The notes beneath the pieces were generated by a model. It made no database searches, was not told where the DNA came from, and worked only from the letters and a program-made list of their open reading frames with translations. From positions 62,001 through 126,000 of the forward strand of contig JBMORW010000046.1 in assembly GCA_049322695.1 (NCBI GenBank): 64,000 nt of DNA, written 5' to 3'. The stretch is from CALGKJ01 sp049322695. GTDB lineage: Bacteria; Bacillota; Clostridia; Lutisporales; Lutisporaceae. Shown piece by piece: positions 33,017 to 41,676 of this stretch. Made by a program: the position numbers and the translations under genes. How positions within the stretch are numbered: the stretch's first letter is position 1; the number at the start of each line of letters is the position of its first letter.

Positions 33017-34105
33017 ATGCGAAAGACACTCAAAGATATGGCAAAACACTTAAAAAGTGTTATTACGCCGGATATACCTGAGACGTATGCAATTAATCCA
33101 GTGTTTAGAAATATTTCAAACGAGGAAGAAATACGAAAAGGAGTTCTTGCATTCAGAAACTTTTTGTATCAGCTTTGTGATGTTTTGATCGTTGAAGGTG
33201 ATTCATATGACAATCATAAAAAGAATGCTCACGAATTTGATGATCGTGTTACTATTTCGGTATATTTTCCATTCCTGCACAATGTGAAATGCTTATTATT
33301 GAATATAGGTTTTCATGGTGTACTAACAGAAAACGCTCAATCCCTTACCGTCGGAAGCAAAATATTCAACACGAAAATCCCCGCTTTAAAAAGCATTGAA
33401 TGCTTGCGATTCTTGACTGATTGCGGCATATTGATTGACGGTATAGACTTGAATGATAAAAAAACGGATTTATATAAAGCTGAAAGAATAAAAATTTCGT
33501 ATCCTGATAATCCTGCTATGTTGACAGGCTTAAAGGTAATGGCTATAGCAGAGATGGAGCTTGGTAGAGACGCCAACGAATCGAAGGTTAATAAGTCCAA
33601 TACAATCAGCTATTGCCGCTTCTCAGATATTTTATTGCGATGTGATTACAGAGTATTGAAAAATAATAAATCCGACGATGTTATTTCTATAATAAAAGAT
33701 ACTATGAAGCCTTTGTCTGCCAATGTGCAAGATTTTATATTGCAGCTGCATCAACGCTATCTGGATAAAGGGCTTAAATGCAATGTGGAAATAAAAGATT
33801 TATGGATAAAGATTGAATACTCTTATAAAAGCAAAGAGATATGGGGAATTAATGTATCACTTAATAATGGTTATCAAATAAACATCAAAGCGAAAAACAC
33901 GCATAAATACGCTGATGTCATCGAAAAATTCCCTTCATATATACAAGAAATGATTGAAAAAGGTTATGGCTGTGGAATAAAAAGAGGGATAAGCGATCAT
34001 TGTAATGGAGGCTGCCAAGGGTTTCGTTTTTCACTGGATGAATCAATCATTGATATAAGAAATACTATCGAAACCTGGCTTGATACGGAACTGAAGAAAC
34101 ATTGA
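33017..34105 (+). CDS. hypothetical protein
   Basis: The 362-residue protein begins immediately after the stop of the preceding gene (TAAATG), so the two are translationally coupled. I do not recognise a family. It is soluble, has a late cysteine cluster GCGIKRGISDHCNGGCQGF, and a mixed alpha/beta composition with no catalytic motif that I can name. The cysteines could bind metal. Linkage to the flavoprotein gene suggests a shared stress or detoxification role, which is inference. Confidence 0.7.
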   Translation: MRKTLKDMAKHLKSVITPDIPETYAINPVFRNISNEEEIRKGVLAFRNFLYQLCDVLIVEGDSYDNHKKNAHEFDDRVTISVYFPFLHNVKCLLLNIGFHGVLTENAQSLTVGSKIFNTKIPALKSIECLRFLTDCGILIDGIDLNDKKTDLYKAERIKISYPDNPAMLTGLKVMAIAEMELGRDANESKVNKSNTISYCRFSDILLRCDYRVLKNNKSDDVISIIKDTMKPLSANVQDFILQLHQRYLDKGLKCNVEIKDLWIKIEYSYKSKEIWGINVSLNNGYQINIKAKNTHKYADVIEKFPSYIQEMIEKGYGCGIKRGISDHCNGGCQGFRFSLDESIIDIRNTIETWLDTELKKH

Positions 34106-34241
34106 ATTTTTTTAATTTTATTCAAAAAGGCGGTAAAATGTAAAATTTACGGATGGACTTACTGTTTCCGATTAAGTAGAAAGCTCAAGATGAGTTCGAA
34201 GGGTAAGGCAGATTACCTATTACAAAGGAGGAAGTGCTTAA

Positions 34242-34862
34242 ATGGAAGATATTAAAATCGACTCATCATTATCATTCGGCGGTTATAATTGGCGTGTACT
34301 TGACATGCAAAACAATGCGGCTTTGATTATAACCGAAGATATTATAGAACAACGCCCCTATAATATTTGTGCTGGTGATGTGACATGGGCTGACTGTGCA
34401 TTAAGAAAATATCTTAATGGTGAGTTTTATGACAGATTCGCCATTACTGATAGATCAAGAATAGTTCAGGTACTAAATAAAAATCCTGATAATCAGTGGT
34501 ATGGCTCAAGAGGCGGAGAAGATACTCAGGATTACATTTTTCTTCTAAGTATTGAAGAAGTAGTGTGCAAGTATTTCGGTGACAGCAGTGAAAACCTTGA
34601 AAACCGCAGCGCCAAACAACGATACTGGTTTCAAAGGAAAGACATAAACAACAACAAGCGAAGATCGACATTCGATGGGTATGTATGGTGGTGGTGGCTT
34701 CGATCACCCGGGCGTGACAATAGAAGAGCCGTATATATCCACGGCGACGGCAATGTAGGCATTCAGGGAAACGGCACCTTCCGCTACAACAGCAACACGA
34801 TTCACCCTTCAACAGGCGATAACTGCGGCGGAGTTCGTCCCGCTCTGTGGCTGAAGCTATAA
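34242..34862 (+). CDS. DUF6273-type C-lectin-like protein
   Basis: The 206-residue protein starts after AAAGGAGGAAGTGCTTAA. Its C-terminus, WWWWLRSPGRDNRRAVYIHG followed by GTFRYNSN and GGVRPALWLKL, is the hallmark of DUF6273. This formylglycine-enzyme/C-type-lectin-like fold ends in the same way as variable proteins of diversity-generating retroelements. The last 150 bases are richer in GC and in AAC codons than their surroundings. No signal peptide is present and no reverse transcriptase or template repeat is visible in this window, so active diversification is not shown. Confidence 0.75.
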   Translation: MEDIKIDSSLSFGGYNWRVLDMQNNAALIITEDIIEQRPYNICAGDVTWADCALRKYLNGEFYDRFAITDRSRIVQVLNKNPDNQWYGSRGGEDTQDYIFLLSIEEVVCKYFGDSSENLENRSAKQRYWFQRKDINNNKRRSTFDGYVWWWWLRSPGRDNRRAVYIHGDGNVGIQGNGTFRYNSNTIHPSTGDNCGGVRPALWLKL

Positions 34863-35346
34863 GGGGTGCCAGCCACGATGCTTAGACAGTTATTGAAATA
34901 GAACAAACCTTCCGCACTTGCTGCCGTCACGCAAAACCGTACCATAAATAACGGAGGTTTTCACTAAGTTCGGATAATGAATATTAGACATTAAGAGAAT
35001 TTTTGTATATTTTATTAAAAGCCTTAACTACCAATACAACAGTAGCTAGGGCTTTAACTATTTACAGAATATAAAAGGGTGCAATGACAAGGAAAGTAAT
35101 AAAAAATATTATAGGTCAATAGAAAGATACATTCCACGCTAGCTAGATGCAACAGAACACAGCTATCAGAGTGAGTCAAGGAATCAGTAGTAGGAGTATT
35201 CTCAAAAGAGTACATAAACGCTTAACAGCTTTGATTTTTTTCCAGTATAATTTTCTTAGAATTTCAGTAAATTCTGCTTATAACACATAGATTATGTTAT
35301 CGACGGTGTTATGCTGTTTCTCAATAAGAGAGAAGATATGTATTTT
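34863..35346. other. gene-free stretch between the MerR repeats
   Basis: About 480 bases without a gene. It contains a short block near 34946 related to the 25-base dispersed repeat, and otherwise AT-rich sequence with no clear structure. Confidence 0.5.
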
Positions 35347-36418
35347 TTACAAAAAATAGCATTACCCTCTTGACTCTTCCTTTGGGGAAGCCTTTATACT
35401 GAGCTTATCAATGATAATTAAGAAAAGAGGTCGAAAAAATGAGCAGTCTAATCAAGATCAAAGATGTGTCAAGCAAATATGACATTACAGCCCGTACACT
35501 GCGTTATTATGAGGACATGGGATTGCTGTCCAGCACCCGTAGTGATGACTACACATATAGAATGTATGACGAAAATGCCATTAGGAGGCTTGAACAAATA
35601 CTCATTTTACGCAAGCTGAATATCAGCATAAAAGACATTCAACGTGTTTTCAATACTTCCGGTTCTGAAGTAGTTTTGGAAGTGCTGGGTAAAAAAGTAC
35701 AGAACATAGATGACGAGGTTGCACTTTTGCATGAGTTGAAAGAAATCGTGCTGGATTTTATACGTGAAATCGAGCACGTGAACTTTGCGGACAACTCCGA
35801 CATAAAACTGCTGTATAACAAGGCTAAAGAGATTGAAACGCAATTGATAAGCATTGACTATATCGGCAAGCCCTCCAACATAAACCGCTTGATTGAAATA
35901 ACGGAAAAATTGGATAAAAAAATACCTGATATAATGGTCGTCAGGATACCGGAATTTAGAGCGGTGACAGTGGGCGATCAATCATGGGAGGATATGTTCA
36001 AAGAAGGCGGATATATGTACCAGTTGTGGCAGTATTGTCATTTATATAAGAACGTGATTTTCGATTGTTTTGATTTTTTGCTGTCTAAAAATGACAAAGC
36101 TGAATGGATATGTGCCGTTAAAGATGGTGTTACCGATGCGGATGTAGGTCCTTTAAAATTGTTCGATTTTCCGGGAGGCTTATACGCTATGGCAGTCAGT
36201 ATTGACGAGGATAATGAGAGCATACACAAAGTGGAAAATAAAGTTTGCCAATGGATTGAAAGCACAAATTTTGAGTTTGACAAAGACCGAAATGTTATGT
36301 TCAATATGCCTTATTTGTATGAAGATGGAAGAGATGTTGTCTATAAAGACATAGAAAAGGGACTTGGCTATAAACAAATGCAAAGATATTTTCCCATTAA
36401 GCTAAAAGAGGGAATATA
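35347..36418 (+). repeat. 1,072-bp direct repeat, copy 2
   Basis: Near-perfect duplicate of 31412-32483. It includes the same MerR-type promoter (TTGACT 35370-35375, TATACT 35395-35400). The stop codon is TAA here and TAG in copy 1, at the exact edge of the identity. Confidence 0.95.
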
Positions 36419-36419
36419 A
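35439..36419 (+). CDS. MerR-family regulator with effector-binding domain, copy 2
   Basis: The 326-residue protein is identical to that encoded at 31504-32484, with the same promoter and operator. Downstream, 36421-36450 still resembles the first codons of the pyridoxamine-oxidase-like gene (NKHENAMKR against NKYENAMKL) and then degenerates. The duplication therefore once included that gene too. This copy now has no evident target of its own and could act on the first promoter. Confidence 0.9.
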   Translation: MSSLIKIKDVSSKYDITARTLRYYEDMGLLSSTRSDDYTYRMYDENAIRRLEQILILRKLNISIKDIQRVFNTSGSEVVLEVLGKKVQNIDDEVALLHELKEIVLDFIREIEHVNFADNSDIKLLYNKAKEIETQLISIDYIGKPSNINRLIEITEKLDKKIPDIMVVRIPEFRAVTVGDQSWEDMFKEGGYMYQLWQYCHLYKNVIFDCFDFLLSKNDKAEWICAVKDGVTDADVGPLKLFDFPGGLYAMAVSIDEDNESIHKVENKVCQWIESTNFEFDKDRNVMFNMPYLYEDGRDVVYKDIEKGLGYKQMQRYFPIKLKEGI

Positions 36420-36420
36420 C

Positions 36421-36450
36421 GAATAAGCATGAAAACGCGATGAAGCGTTT
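36421..36450 (+). pseudogene. 5' remnant of a second pyridoxamine-oxidase-like gene
   Basis: About 30 bases match the start of the gene at 32540 (GAAAACGC-ATGAAGC core) with several changes, then diverge into a stop. The start codon is lost. Confidence 0.6.
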
Positions 36451-36660
36451 GGGATGATTCTTTTCCTTTTTTAAAGATATATTAGCTTGGATAGAATCGT
36501 AGGGTGTCAGGTACGCAGGTATTAGGATAATAAAATCATAAGAAGCATAGCCCAATAGCCTTTGCAGCTACATGCATCCTTTATACAATTTCAGATACAA
36601 AGAATAATAATTGCTATTCTAGGGAAAATATAGATATCTGTTGGTAAAGAGGGTGTTATT

Positions 36661-37041
36661 ATGATTGTAAGGGAAAACTCTATAGTTCCACTTGGGTATG
36701 GAAAGTATGTGCGCTCTGATAAGATTGTTGCATTGGAACCTATTGAGGATGACAGGGGTCCTGGAAGAAGGACGAAGGTTTATGTTGAGCAGTTTGAAAA
36801 CCCTATTATTGCCTCAAGGACTGAAAACTCTATAATCGCGAACATATCAGAGGTACCTCGGGAGATAATGGAAGCAACAGCTGCCTATGAACTTCTGCAG
36901 GATATATATGATAGTTTGCAGCAGATTGGTCCTATGCTAAGGAAAAGTATTAAAAAGGAAGCGGACTTAGATCTTGATAAGATTCAGAAGAGAATAGAGG
37001 AAATATTAAAACATGAAATCGAGTTTGACATAAAACAATAG
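36661..37041 (+). CDS. RemA/DUF370-like protein with helical extension
   Basis: The 126-residue protein starts after GAGGGTGTTATT. Residues 5-65 fit the RemA-type pattern: PLGYGKYVRSDKIVALEPIE, then GPGRRTKVYVEQ and IIASRTENSIIANI, as in RemA, where a GRRTR motif precedes the LS core. RemA is a DNA-binding ring protein controlling matrix genes. The added C-terminal 55 residues are helical and charged. The assignment is from motif order only. Confidence 0.55.
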   Translation: MIVRENSIVPLGYGKYVRSDKIVALEPIEDDRGPGRRTKVYVEQFENPIIASRTENSIIANISEVPREIMEATAAYELLQDIYDSLQQIGPMLRKSIKKEADLDLDKIQKRIEEILKHEIEFDIKQ

Positions 37042-37130
37042 CATAAGATAGAAATATTGAAATGATCTTCGTTTGAGCCCGGCAATTTTTCATGATACAA
37101 TAAAGGAAATCATTCTAGTGAGGATGTATC

Positions 37131-37479
37131 ATGACCAAACATCATATATATAAGATGAGTTTCGCAAATGTTTATCCCTATTATATTGCAAAGGCAGAAA
37201 AAAAGGACGTACAAAAGCAGAAGTGGATGAAATCATCCGTTGGCTGACCGGCTACAGCCAGGAAGAGTTAGAAGCGCAGCTTGCAAAACAGACTGACTTT
37301 GAGACCTTCTTTGAGAAAGCTCCCCAACTGAATCCTTCGCGGGCTTTAATCAAAGGTGTGGTCTGTGGTGTCCGAGTGGAAGACATCTAAGAGTCAACTA
37401 TGCGGGAGATTCGTTATTTAGATAAGCTGATTGATGAGTTAGCAAAGGAAAAGCGATGGACAAGATTTTGCGGAAATAA
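37131..37479 (+). pseudogene. broken second copy of the DUF2200 gene
   Basis: It aligns with 29838-30188 along its length, including similar flanks. It has lost one base near 37203 and another near 37450, and has a TAA in place of GAA in the GVRVEDIEE region (37388). It cannot make the protein. Confidence 0.9.
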
Positions 37480-37493
37480 TAATTATTTATGAG

Positions 37494-37540
37494 AAACACT
37501 GATTTAATATACAAAGGTATATAAGAATCAGTGTTTTTTT
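37494..37540 (+). terminator. rho-independent terminator
   Basis: AAACACTGATT (37494-37504) pairs with AATCAGTGTTT (37526-37536), followed by at least seven T. It originally served the DUF2200 copy. The region from here to 37733 contains no gene. Confidence 0.85.
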
Positions 37541-37733
37541 TGAATCGGCAGTAAGTTTCAGCAATATATGCTGCTGTCTTTAGAGGCAGTGGCTACTAAT
37601 ATGTCAAAAACAATATAAAAAGATATTTATCTTTTATCTAAAAGGAAGTTACAATAAAATTATTTTATCAGGCTTTTTAAGATAGAATTATATCTTCAAA
37701 GTTCTGGCAGATTTACTTGTTGGAGGGCTGTTG

Positions 37734-38630
37734 ATGAGGATAGAAAGATTGAAAAAAGATAGACAGAAGGGTTTTATCGATTATTGCATTAGGTACAGAG
37801 ATAGATTAGATGATTCCTTTCTCACTGATGATGTATTAAAAAAGTTTGAACTGAATGAAGAAAACCCCACGCATATTATTCTTGATGATGCAGACAAAAT
37901 TGTTGGGGTTTCATCCCTTTATAAAAGCAAGTACTATAAAAGGTCAGGCAAGGCACGTTTCAGAATACTACACTCCGAGATTTATGATGTAAAAGTGTAT
38001 AAGAAGCTGTTAGAGGCAGCGTTGCTGCATGTTGATGAACTGGAGAGATTGATTATTTTTTGTCCGGAGCAAAATGAGGAATTGACTAGTTTGCTTCCAG
38101 TACTCGGATTTGAAATAGAAAGGTATGCCTTTATATTGGATAGGGAGGATTTGCCTATACCTGAATGGAAATTTCCAGAGGATTATGAGTTAAGGACATT
38201 CAGATATGGAAAAGATGAAGAGGATTGGTGCAAAGCCAGAAATGCCGCATTTGCAAAGCATTTAGGGTCAGAAGCTCCCATTACACCAACAATGTTAAGC
38301 AAGTTCTTACAAGGAGAGGATAATATTGAAGATGGAATGATGATACTTTATCATAAGTCAGAGCCTGTAGGAGTTTTATGCGTAGCAAAAGAGTTTAAAA
38401 ACAACGAAGATTATGCATCAATTGTCTTACTGGGGTTGATTCCAGAATATCAGAAAAAGGGCTTAGGCAGAAAACTTCTGCAAGCAGGATTAAGCTTTGG
38501 GAGAGATAATGGAATGAACAAGGCAACTCTCGCAGTAAATGCCGAGAACAAGAGTGCAGCTGATTTATATTTAAGCGAGGGTTTTCATAAAGACGGAGTG
38601 TATATAGGCTATAATTATAATTTAAAATGA
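37734..38630 (+). CDS. tandem GNAT N-acetyltransferase
   Basis: ATG at 37734 is six bases after GGAGGG and is preferred to the TTG before it. The 298-residue protein has two GNAT-like halves. The C-terminal one is complete, with VLLGLIPEYQKKGLGRKLLQ carrying the acetyl-CoA-binding Q/RxxGxG/A motif, and VNAENKSAADLYLSEGF. The N-terminal half (about 1-130) lacks the clear motif and is probably degenerate. The overall layout resembles mycothiol-synthase-like double GNAT proteins. The substrate is unknown. Confidence 0.8.
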   Translation: MRIERLKKDRQKGFIDYCIRYRDRLDDSFLTDDVLKKFELNEENPTHIILDDADKIVGVSSLYKSKYYKRSGKARFRILHSEIYDVKVYKKLLEAALLHVDELERLIIFCPEQNEELTSLLPVLGFEIERYAFILDREDLPIPEWKFPEDYELRTFRYGKDEEDWCKARNAAFAKHLGSEAPITPTMLSKFLQGEDNIEDGMMILYHKSEPVGVLCVAKEFKNNEDYASIVLLGLIPEYQKKGLGRKLLQAGLSFGRDNGMNKATLAVNAENKSAADLYLSEGFHKDGVYIGYNYNLK

Positions 38631-38851
38631 AGATATGGTGTCAGGTATGAAGCAGGGTAAGGAAACTTTCGGCTACACTACAAGTTCTGAGGCTGCTGAA
38701 GACAGCACTTTTTTTCATTGTCTCAACTAAACTAAATGCACCGGCTTACAGGCTTCTAAAAAACCCTGGCAGATTTGTTTAAAGTAATGGCATAATGAAG
38801 CATCGATGAGAAAGACTATAGTTTAGAATACAAATCGAAAGGGTGAGTGTT

Positions 38852-40072
38852 ATGTGTTCTAACAATAGTATTTCCGTATACAATGAAATTGGAAAACTGA
38901 AGACAGTACTCTTACATTGTCCTGGTGAAGAAGTGGAGAACATAGTGCCAGATTATTTGAGGAGGCTTTTGTTTGATGAAATTGCATATTTGGAGCAGGC
39001 TCGCAGGGAGCATAACCAATTTGCAGATATACTAAGAAAGGAAGGAGTAGAGGTTGTATATCTTATAGATTTAATGGCAGAGGTTTTAGAAAATCCTCAA
39101 GTAAGAGATGAGTTTATAAAGGAGTTCATAGATGAGGGAAGAGCAGCAACACCTGGACTGCAAGAAGCCATAATGGAATTACTTGACGGATATTCTTCAA
39201 AGGAGCTGGTTAAAAAATGCATTTCAGGAGTCAGGAAGGAAGAATTAAAGCATATTAAGCCAAAATCCTTGGGAGACATGATAAAGAACCAGTATCCCTT
39301 CTATTTGGATCCTATTCCAAACATGTATTTTCAGAGAGACCCGTTTGCGTCTATTGGACGAGGAATATCCTTAAATGTCATGGCTAATGAAACGAGAAAC
39401 AGAGAAACCATATTCGCCAAGTATATTTTTGAATATCATCCTAAATATAAGGGTGTACCCAGATGGTATAACAGAGATAAAACTCATCCGATAGAAGGAG
39501 GAGATATACTGGTTCTATCATCTAAGGTACTGGCTATAGGAATAAGTGAGAGAACTGATCCAATAGCCATTGAGAGATTGGCTCATAGACTCTTAAGCTC
39601 AGAGGAAGGCTTTGATACGGTATTAGCGTTTGATATTCCCAAAACACGTGCGTATATGCATTTGGATACTGTATTTACAATGGTTGATTATGATCAGTTT
39701 ACTATTTATCCGGGTATTGAACAGCCTCTGGATGTATATTGCATATCCATGGGTAAAAACAATGAACTGCATTTTAGATATGAGCATGAGGATTTGTCTG
39801 CAATTCTCAAGGAGCACTTAAGGCTTTCCTCAGTGAACCTAATAAGATGCGGAGATGGAGATCGCATTGCAGCCAGCAGAGAGCAATGGAGTGACGGCAG
39901 TAATACCCTTGCAATATCTCCAGGGAAGGTTGTATGCTATAATCGTAATCATGTGACAAACGCAGCTTTAAGAAGAAACAATATAGAAGTGCTGGAGTTT
40001 GAGTCTTATGAGCTATCCAGGGGGCGTGGAGGTCCAAGATGCATGAGTATGCCTTTGGTAAGAGAAGGGTAA
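38852..40072 (+). CDS. arcA: arginine deiminase
   Basis: The 406-residue enzyme contains all landmark motifs: LHCPGEEVENIVPDYLRRLL, FQRDPFASIG, EGGDILVLS, GISERT, HLDTVFTMVD and the catalytic-Cys loop RGRGGPRCMSMPL. It hydrolyses arginine to citrulline and ammonia, the first step of the ADI pathway giving ATP and acid resistance. ATG 38852 is chosen because AAAGGGTGA lies upstream at good spacing. No arcB, arcC or transporter gene is adjacent, so the rest of the pathway must be elsewhere. Confidence 0.93.
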   Translation: MCSNNSISVYNEIGKLKTVLLHCPGEEVENIVPDYLRRLLFDEIAYLEQARREHNQFADILRKEGVEVVYLIDLMAEVLENPQVRDEFIKEFIDEGRAATPGLQEAIMELLDGYSSKELVKKCISGVRKEELKHIKPKSLGDMIKNQYPFYLDPIPNMYFQRDPFASIGRGISLNVMANETRNRETIFAKYIFEYHPKYKGVPRWYNRDKTHPIEGGDILVLSSKVLAIGISERTDPIAIERLAHRLLSSEEGFDTVLAFDIPKTRAYMHLDTVFTMVDYDQFTIYPGIEQPLDVYCISMGKNNELHFRYEHEDLSAILKEHLRLSSVNLIRCGDGDRIAASREQWSDGSNTLAISPGKVVCYNRNHVTNAALRRNNIEVLEFESYELSRGRGGPRCMSMPLVREG

Positions 40073-40443
40073 GGGAGGATTCTTCTCAGGATAGCACAGT
40101 CTTATGGTTTTTTAAAGCATGTACATTGAGGCTTAAGTAAAGCGGATATCAAATGACAAAGCTATAATATCATTTTTGATGATAATATATATAGAAGTGG
40201 CATTTTGAACTTGAAGATTTTTCGGTAATATGTATTATAATATAAATATAATAAGCCAATTTCATTCTTGACTCTGCTATAGCGCAGTGGTTTGAAGCGG
40301 TTTGTTTAAAAAGGAAGAAAGGGGTATAATTTTATGAAGGATATTTTTACATATGCATAGCAGAGGCTATCGCATAGGAAATTTGTTATAAAGTATGAAG
40401 TAGCCTTTGCCCATCCTAGACAACATATAATAGGAGGAGCATA
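40073..40443. other. gene-free region upstream of the CD3324-type gene
   Basis: About 370 bases. GCAGAGGCTA (40361-40370) can pair with TAGCCTTTGC (40402-40411) to form a stem-loop, possibly a leader structure. A TATAAT-rich segment at 40235-40250 may hold a promoter. No riboswitch class is recognised. Confidence 0.4.
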
Positions 40444-40722
40444 ATGAGCTATGTGAAAGCTGTAGATGTGTTGCCGGAAGAGTTATTGGACTTAATCCAG
40501 AATTATATTGACGGCAAATATATCTATATACCGAGGAAAGAATGCAACAGGAAGGATTGGGGAGAAACGACCCAAAGCAAAAAGGAATTAGCTGATAGAA
40601 ATGTTACAATTTATATGAGATATAAAGCGGGTACATCAGTAAATATACTTTCCGAAATGTTCTATTTATCTCCCAAAAGCATTCAAAGAATAATATCAAA
40701 AATGAGAAAAGAAGACTTGTAG
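40444..40722 (+). CDS. CD3324-type small helix-turn-helix protein
   Basis: The 92-residue protein starts after TAGGAGGAGCATA. It reads MSYVKAVDVLPEELLDLIQN, then YIYIPRK, and a C-terminal helix-turn-helix SVNILSEMFYLSPKSIQRIISKMRK. This matches the CD3324 family found in Clostridia, likely DNA-binding, function unknown. It is a single gene followed by a terminator. Confidence 0.8.
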   Translation: MSYVKAVDVLPEELLDLIQNYIDGKYIYIPRKECNRKDWGETTQSKKELADRNVTIYMRYKAGTSVNILSEMFYLSPKSIQRIISKMRKEDL

Positions 40723-40723
40723 C

Positions 40724-40764
40724 TAAGTGCGCCATAAGTTTGAAAAGCTTATTGGCGCATTTTT
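40724..40764 (+). terminator. rho-independent terminator
   Basis: TGCGCCA and TGGCGCA with an inner TAAG...CTTAT pairing form a stem just after the CD3324-type gene, followed by TTTTTAT. Confidence 0.8.
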
Positions 40765-40964
40765 ATTTCTGAAAAGTGTTGCAGGTTGTTATATTGTGTA
40801 CCGGGTGATACCATTGGTAATGTAAGCATATAAACTTATAAGCAGACGTTGGATACTATTGTAAATAGACTTCAACGTCTGTATAAATTATTAGTCAGAA
40901 ATGTTCACCAGATAGAGCTATGATTATAGATTATATGTTATTACAGTTTTTAAAGGAGAAAAGT

Positions 40965-41417
40965 ATGGACGGTTATAAGGAATGGGCACAAAGTTTCAGC
41001 ATGGAATGGCTTGCCGAACTATTGAACAGTATTGAGAAAAACTGCTCTCAGGAGAAATGTGCATTGCTCTTGGATCAATGCGGTGCATGTCATTATAAAT
41101 CAATGGAGCAAATTTTGGAAGGCTATGTGGGGGATTTGGAAGGATTCATCAGCTTCATGTCAAAAGAACATGGACAAATAGTAACATACAAGGAAGCTGA
41201 GGGGATAATACTTGTCGATGAAAACAAAAGCTACTGCGTATGTCCCATAACACAGTGTATGGACGGTAAAAAAGTTTCTCCCGTTCTTTGTCATTGCTCT
41301 GCTAGTATGACACAAAAGATGATTTCAAGGATTATCGGTAAGGAAGTAAAAAGTCGTGTTGCAGCTTCAATTTTGAGAGGGGATAAATCCTGTGTTTATG
41401 AGATTAGGTTATTTTAA
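40965..41417 (+). CDS. DUF6144-like cysteine-rich protein
   Basis: ATG 40965 follows AAAGGAGAAAAGT and is preferred over the ATG at 40920. The 150-residue protein has cysteines in NCSQEKCALLLDQCGACHYK, SYCVCPITQC and SPVLCHCSAS, and ends SILRGDKSCVYEIRL. This end is shared by DUF6144 and L-2-amino-thiazoline-4-carboxylate-hydrolase-like proteins. These are small putative metal- or heme-binding sensors, and no activity can be assigned. Confidence 0.6.
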   Translation: MDGYKEWAQSFSMEWLAELLNSIEKNCSQEKCALLLDQCGACHYKSMEQILEGYVGDLEGFISFMSKEHGQIVTYKEAEGIILVDENKSYCVCPITQCMDGKKVSPVLCHCSASMTQKMISRIIGKEVKSRVAASILRGDKSCVYEIRLF

Positions 41418-41506
41418 GTGATAAGTGTCAGAGACCTGGCTAAAACGGTTAAGCAGCTGGATGATATTGCATCTTGCGCTTGATCATACCGCGAAAATCC
41501 ATGAAG

Positions 41507-41544
41507 AATCCCAGATGTAATATTTAGATACTTCTGGGATTTTT
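41507..41544 (+). terminator. rho-independent terminator
   Basis: AATCCCAGA (41507-41515) pairs with TCTGGGATT (41533-41541), followed by TTTT. It separates the DUF6144-like gene from the transporter operon. Confidence 0.85.
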
Positions 41545-41676
41545 GCTTTGCAGAGGAACTAAGCAAGACTATTAAGTCAGCAGCATTAAAGACCGGCACA
41601 TTGAAGAAACGACATATTTCGACTATACTTAACCTATATGGTTTATTTGATATATAGAAGGAGGCTACGGTTAAGT

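Noticed and set aside
34444..34812. Cysteine-rich minus-strand frame opposite the DUF6273 gene
   Set aside because: The CCCC-like run is the antisense of a Trp/Gly-coding stretch. It has no ribosome-binding site and is not a RiPP precursor.
22330..38640. An SCC-like element with Ccr recombinases
   Set aside because: No serine or tyrosine recombinase gene is seen in the window, and I could not find a second copy of the rlmH 3' end as an attachment site. Only the location resembles SCC.
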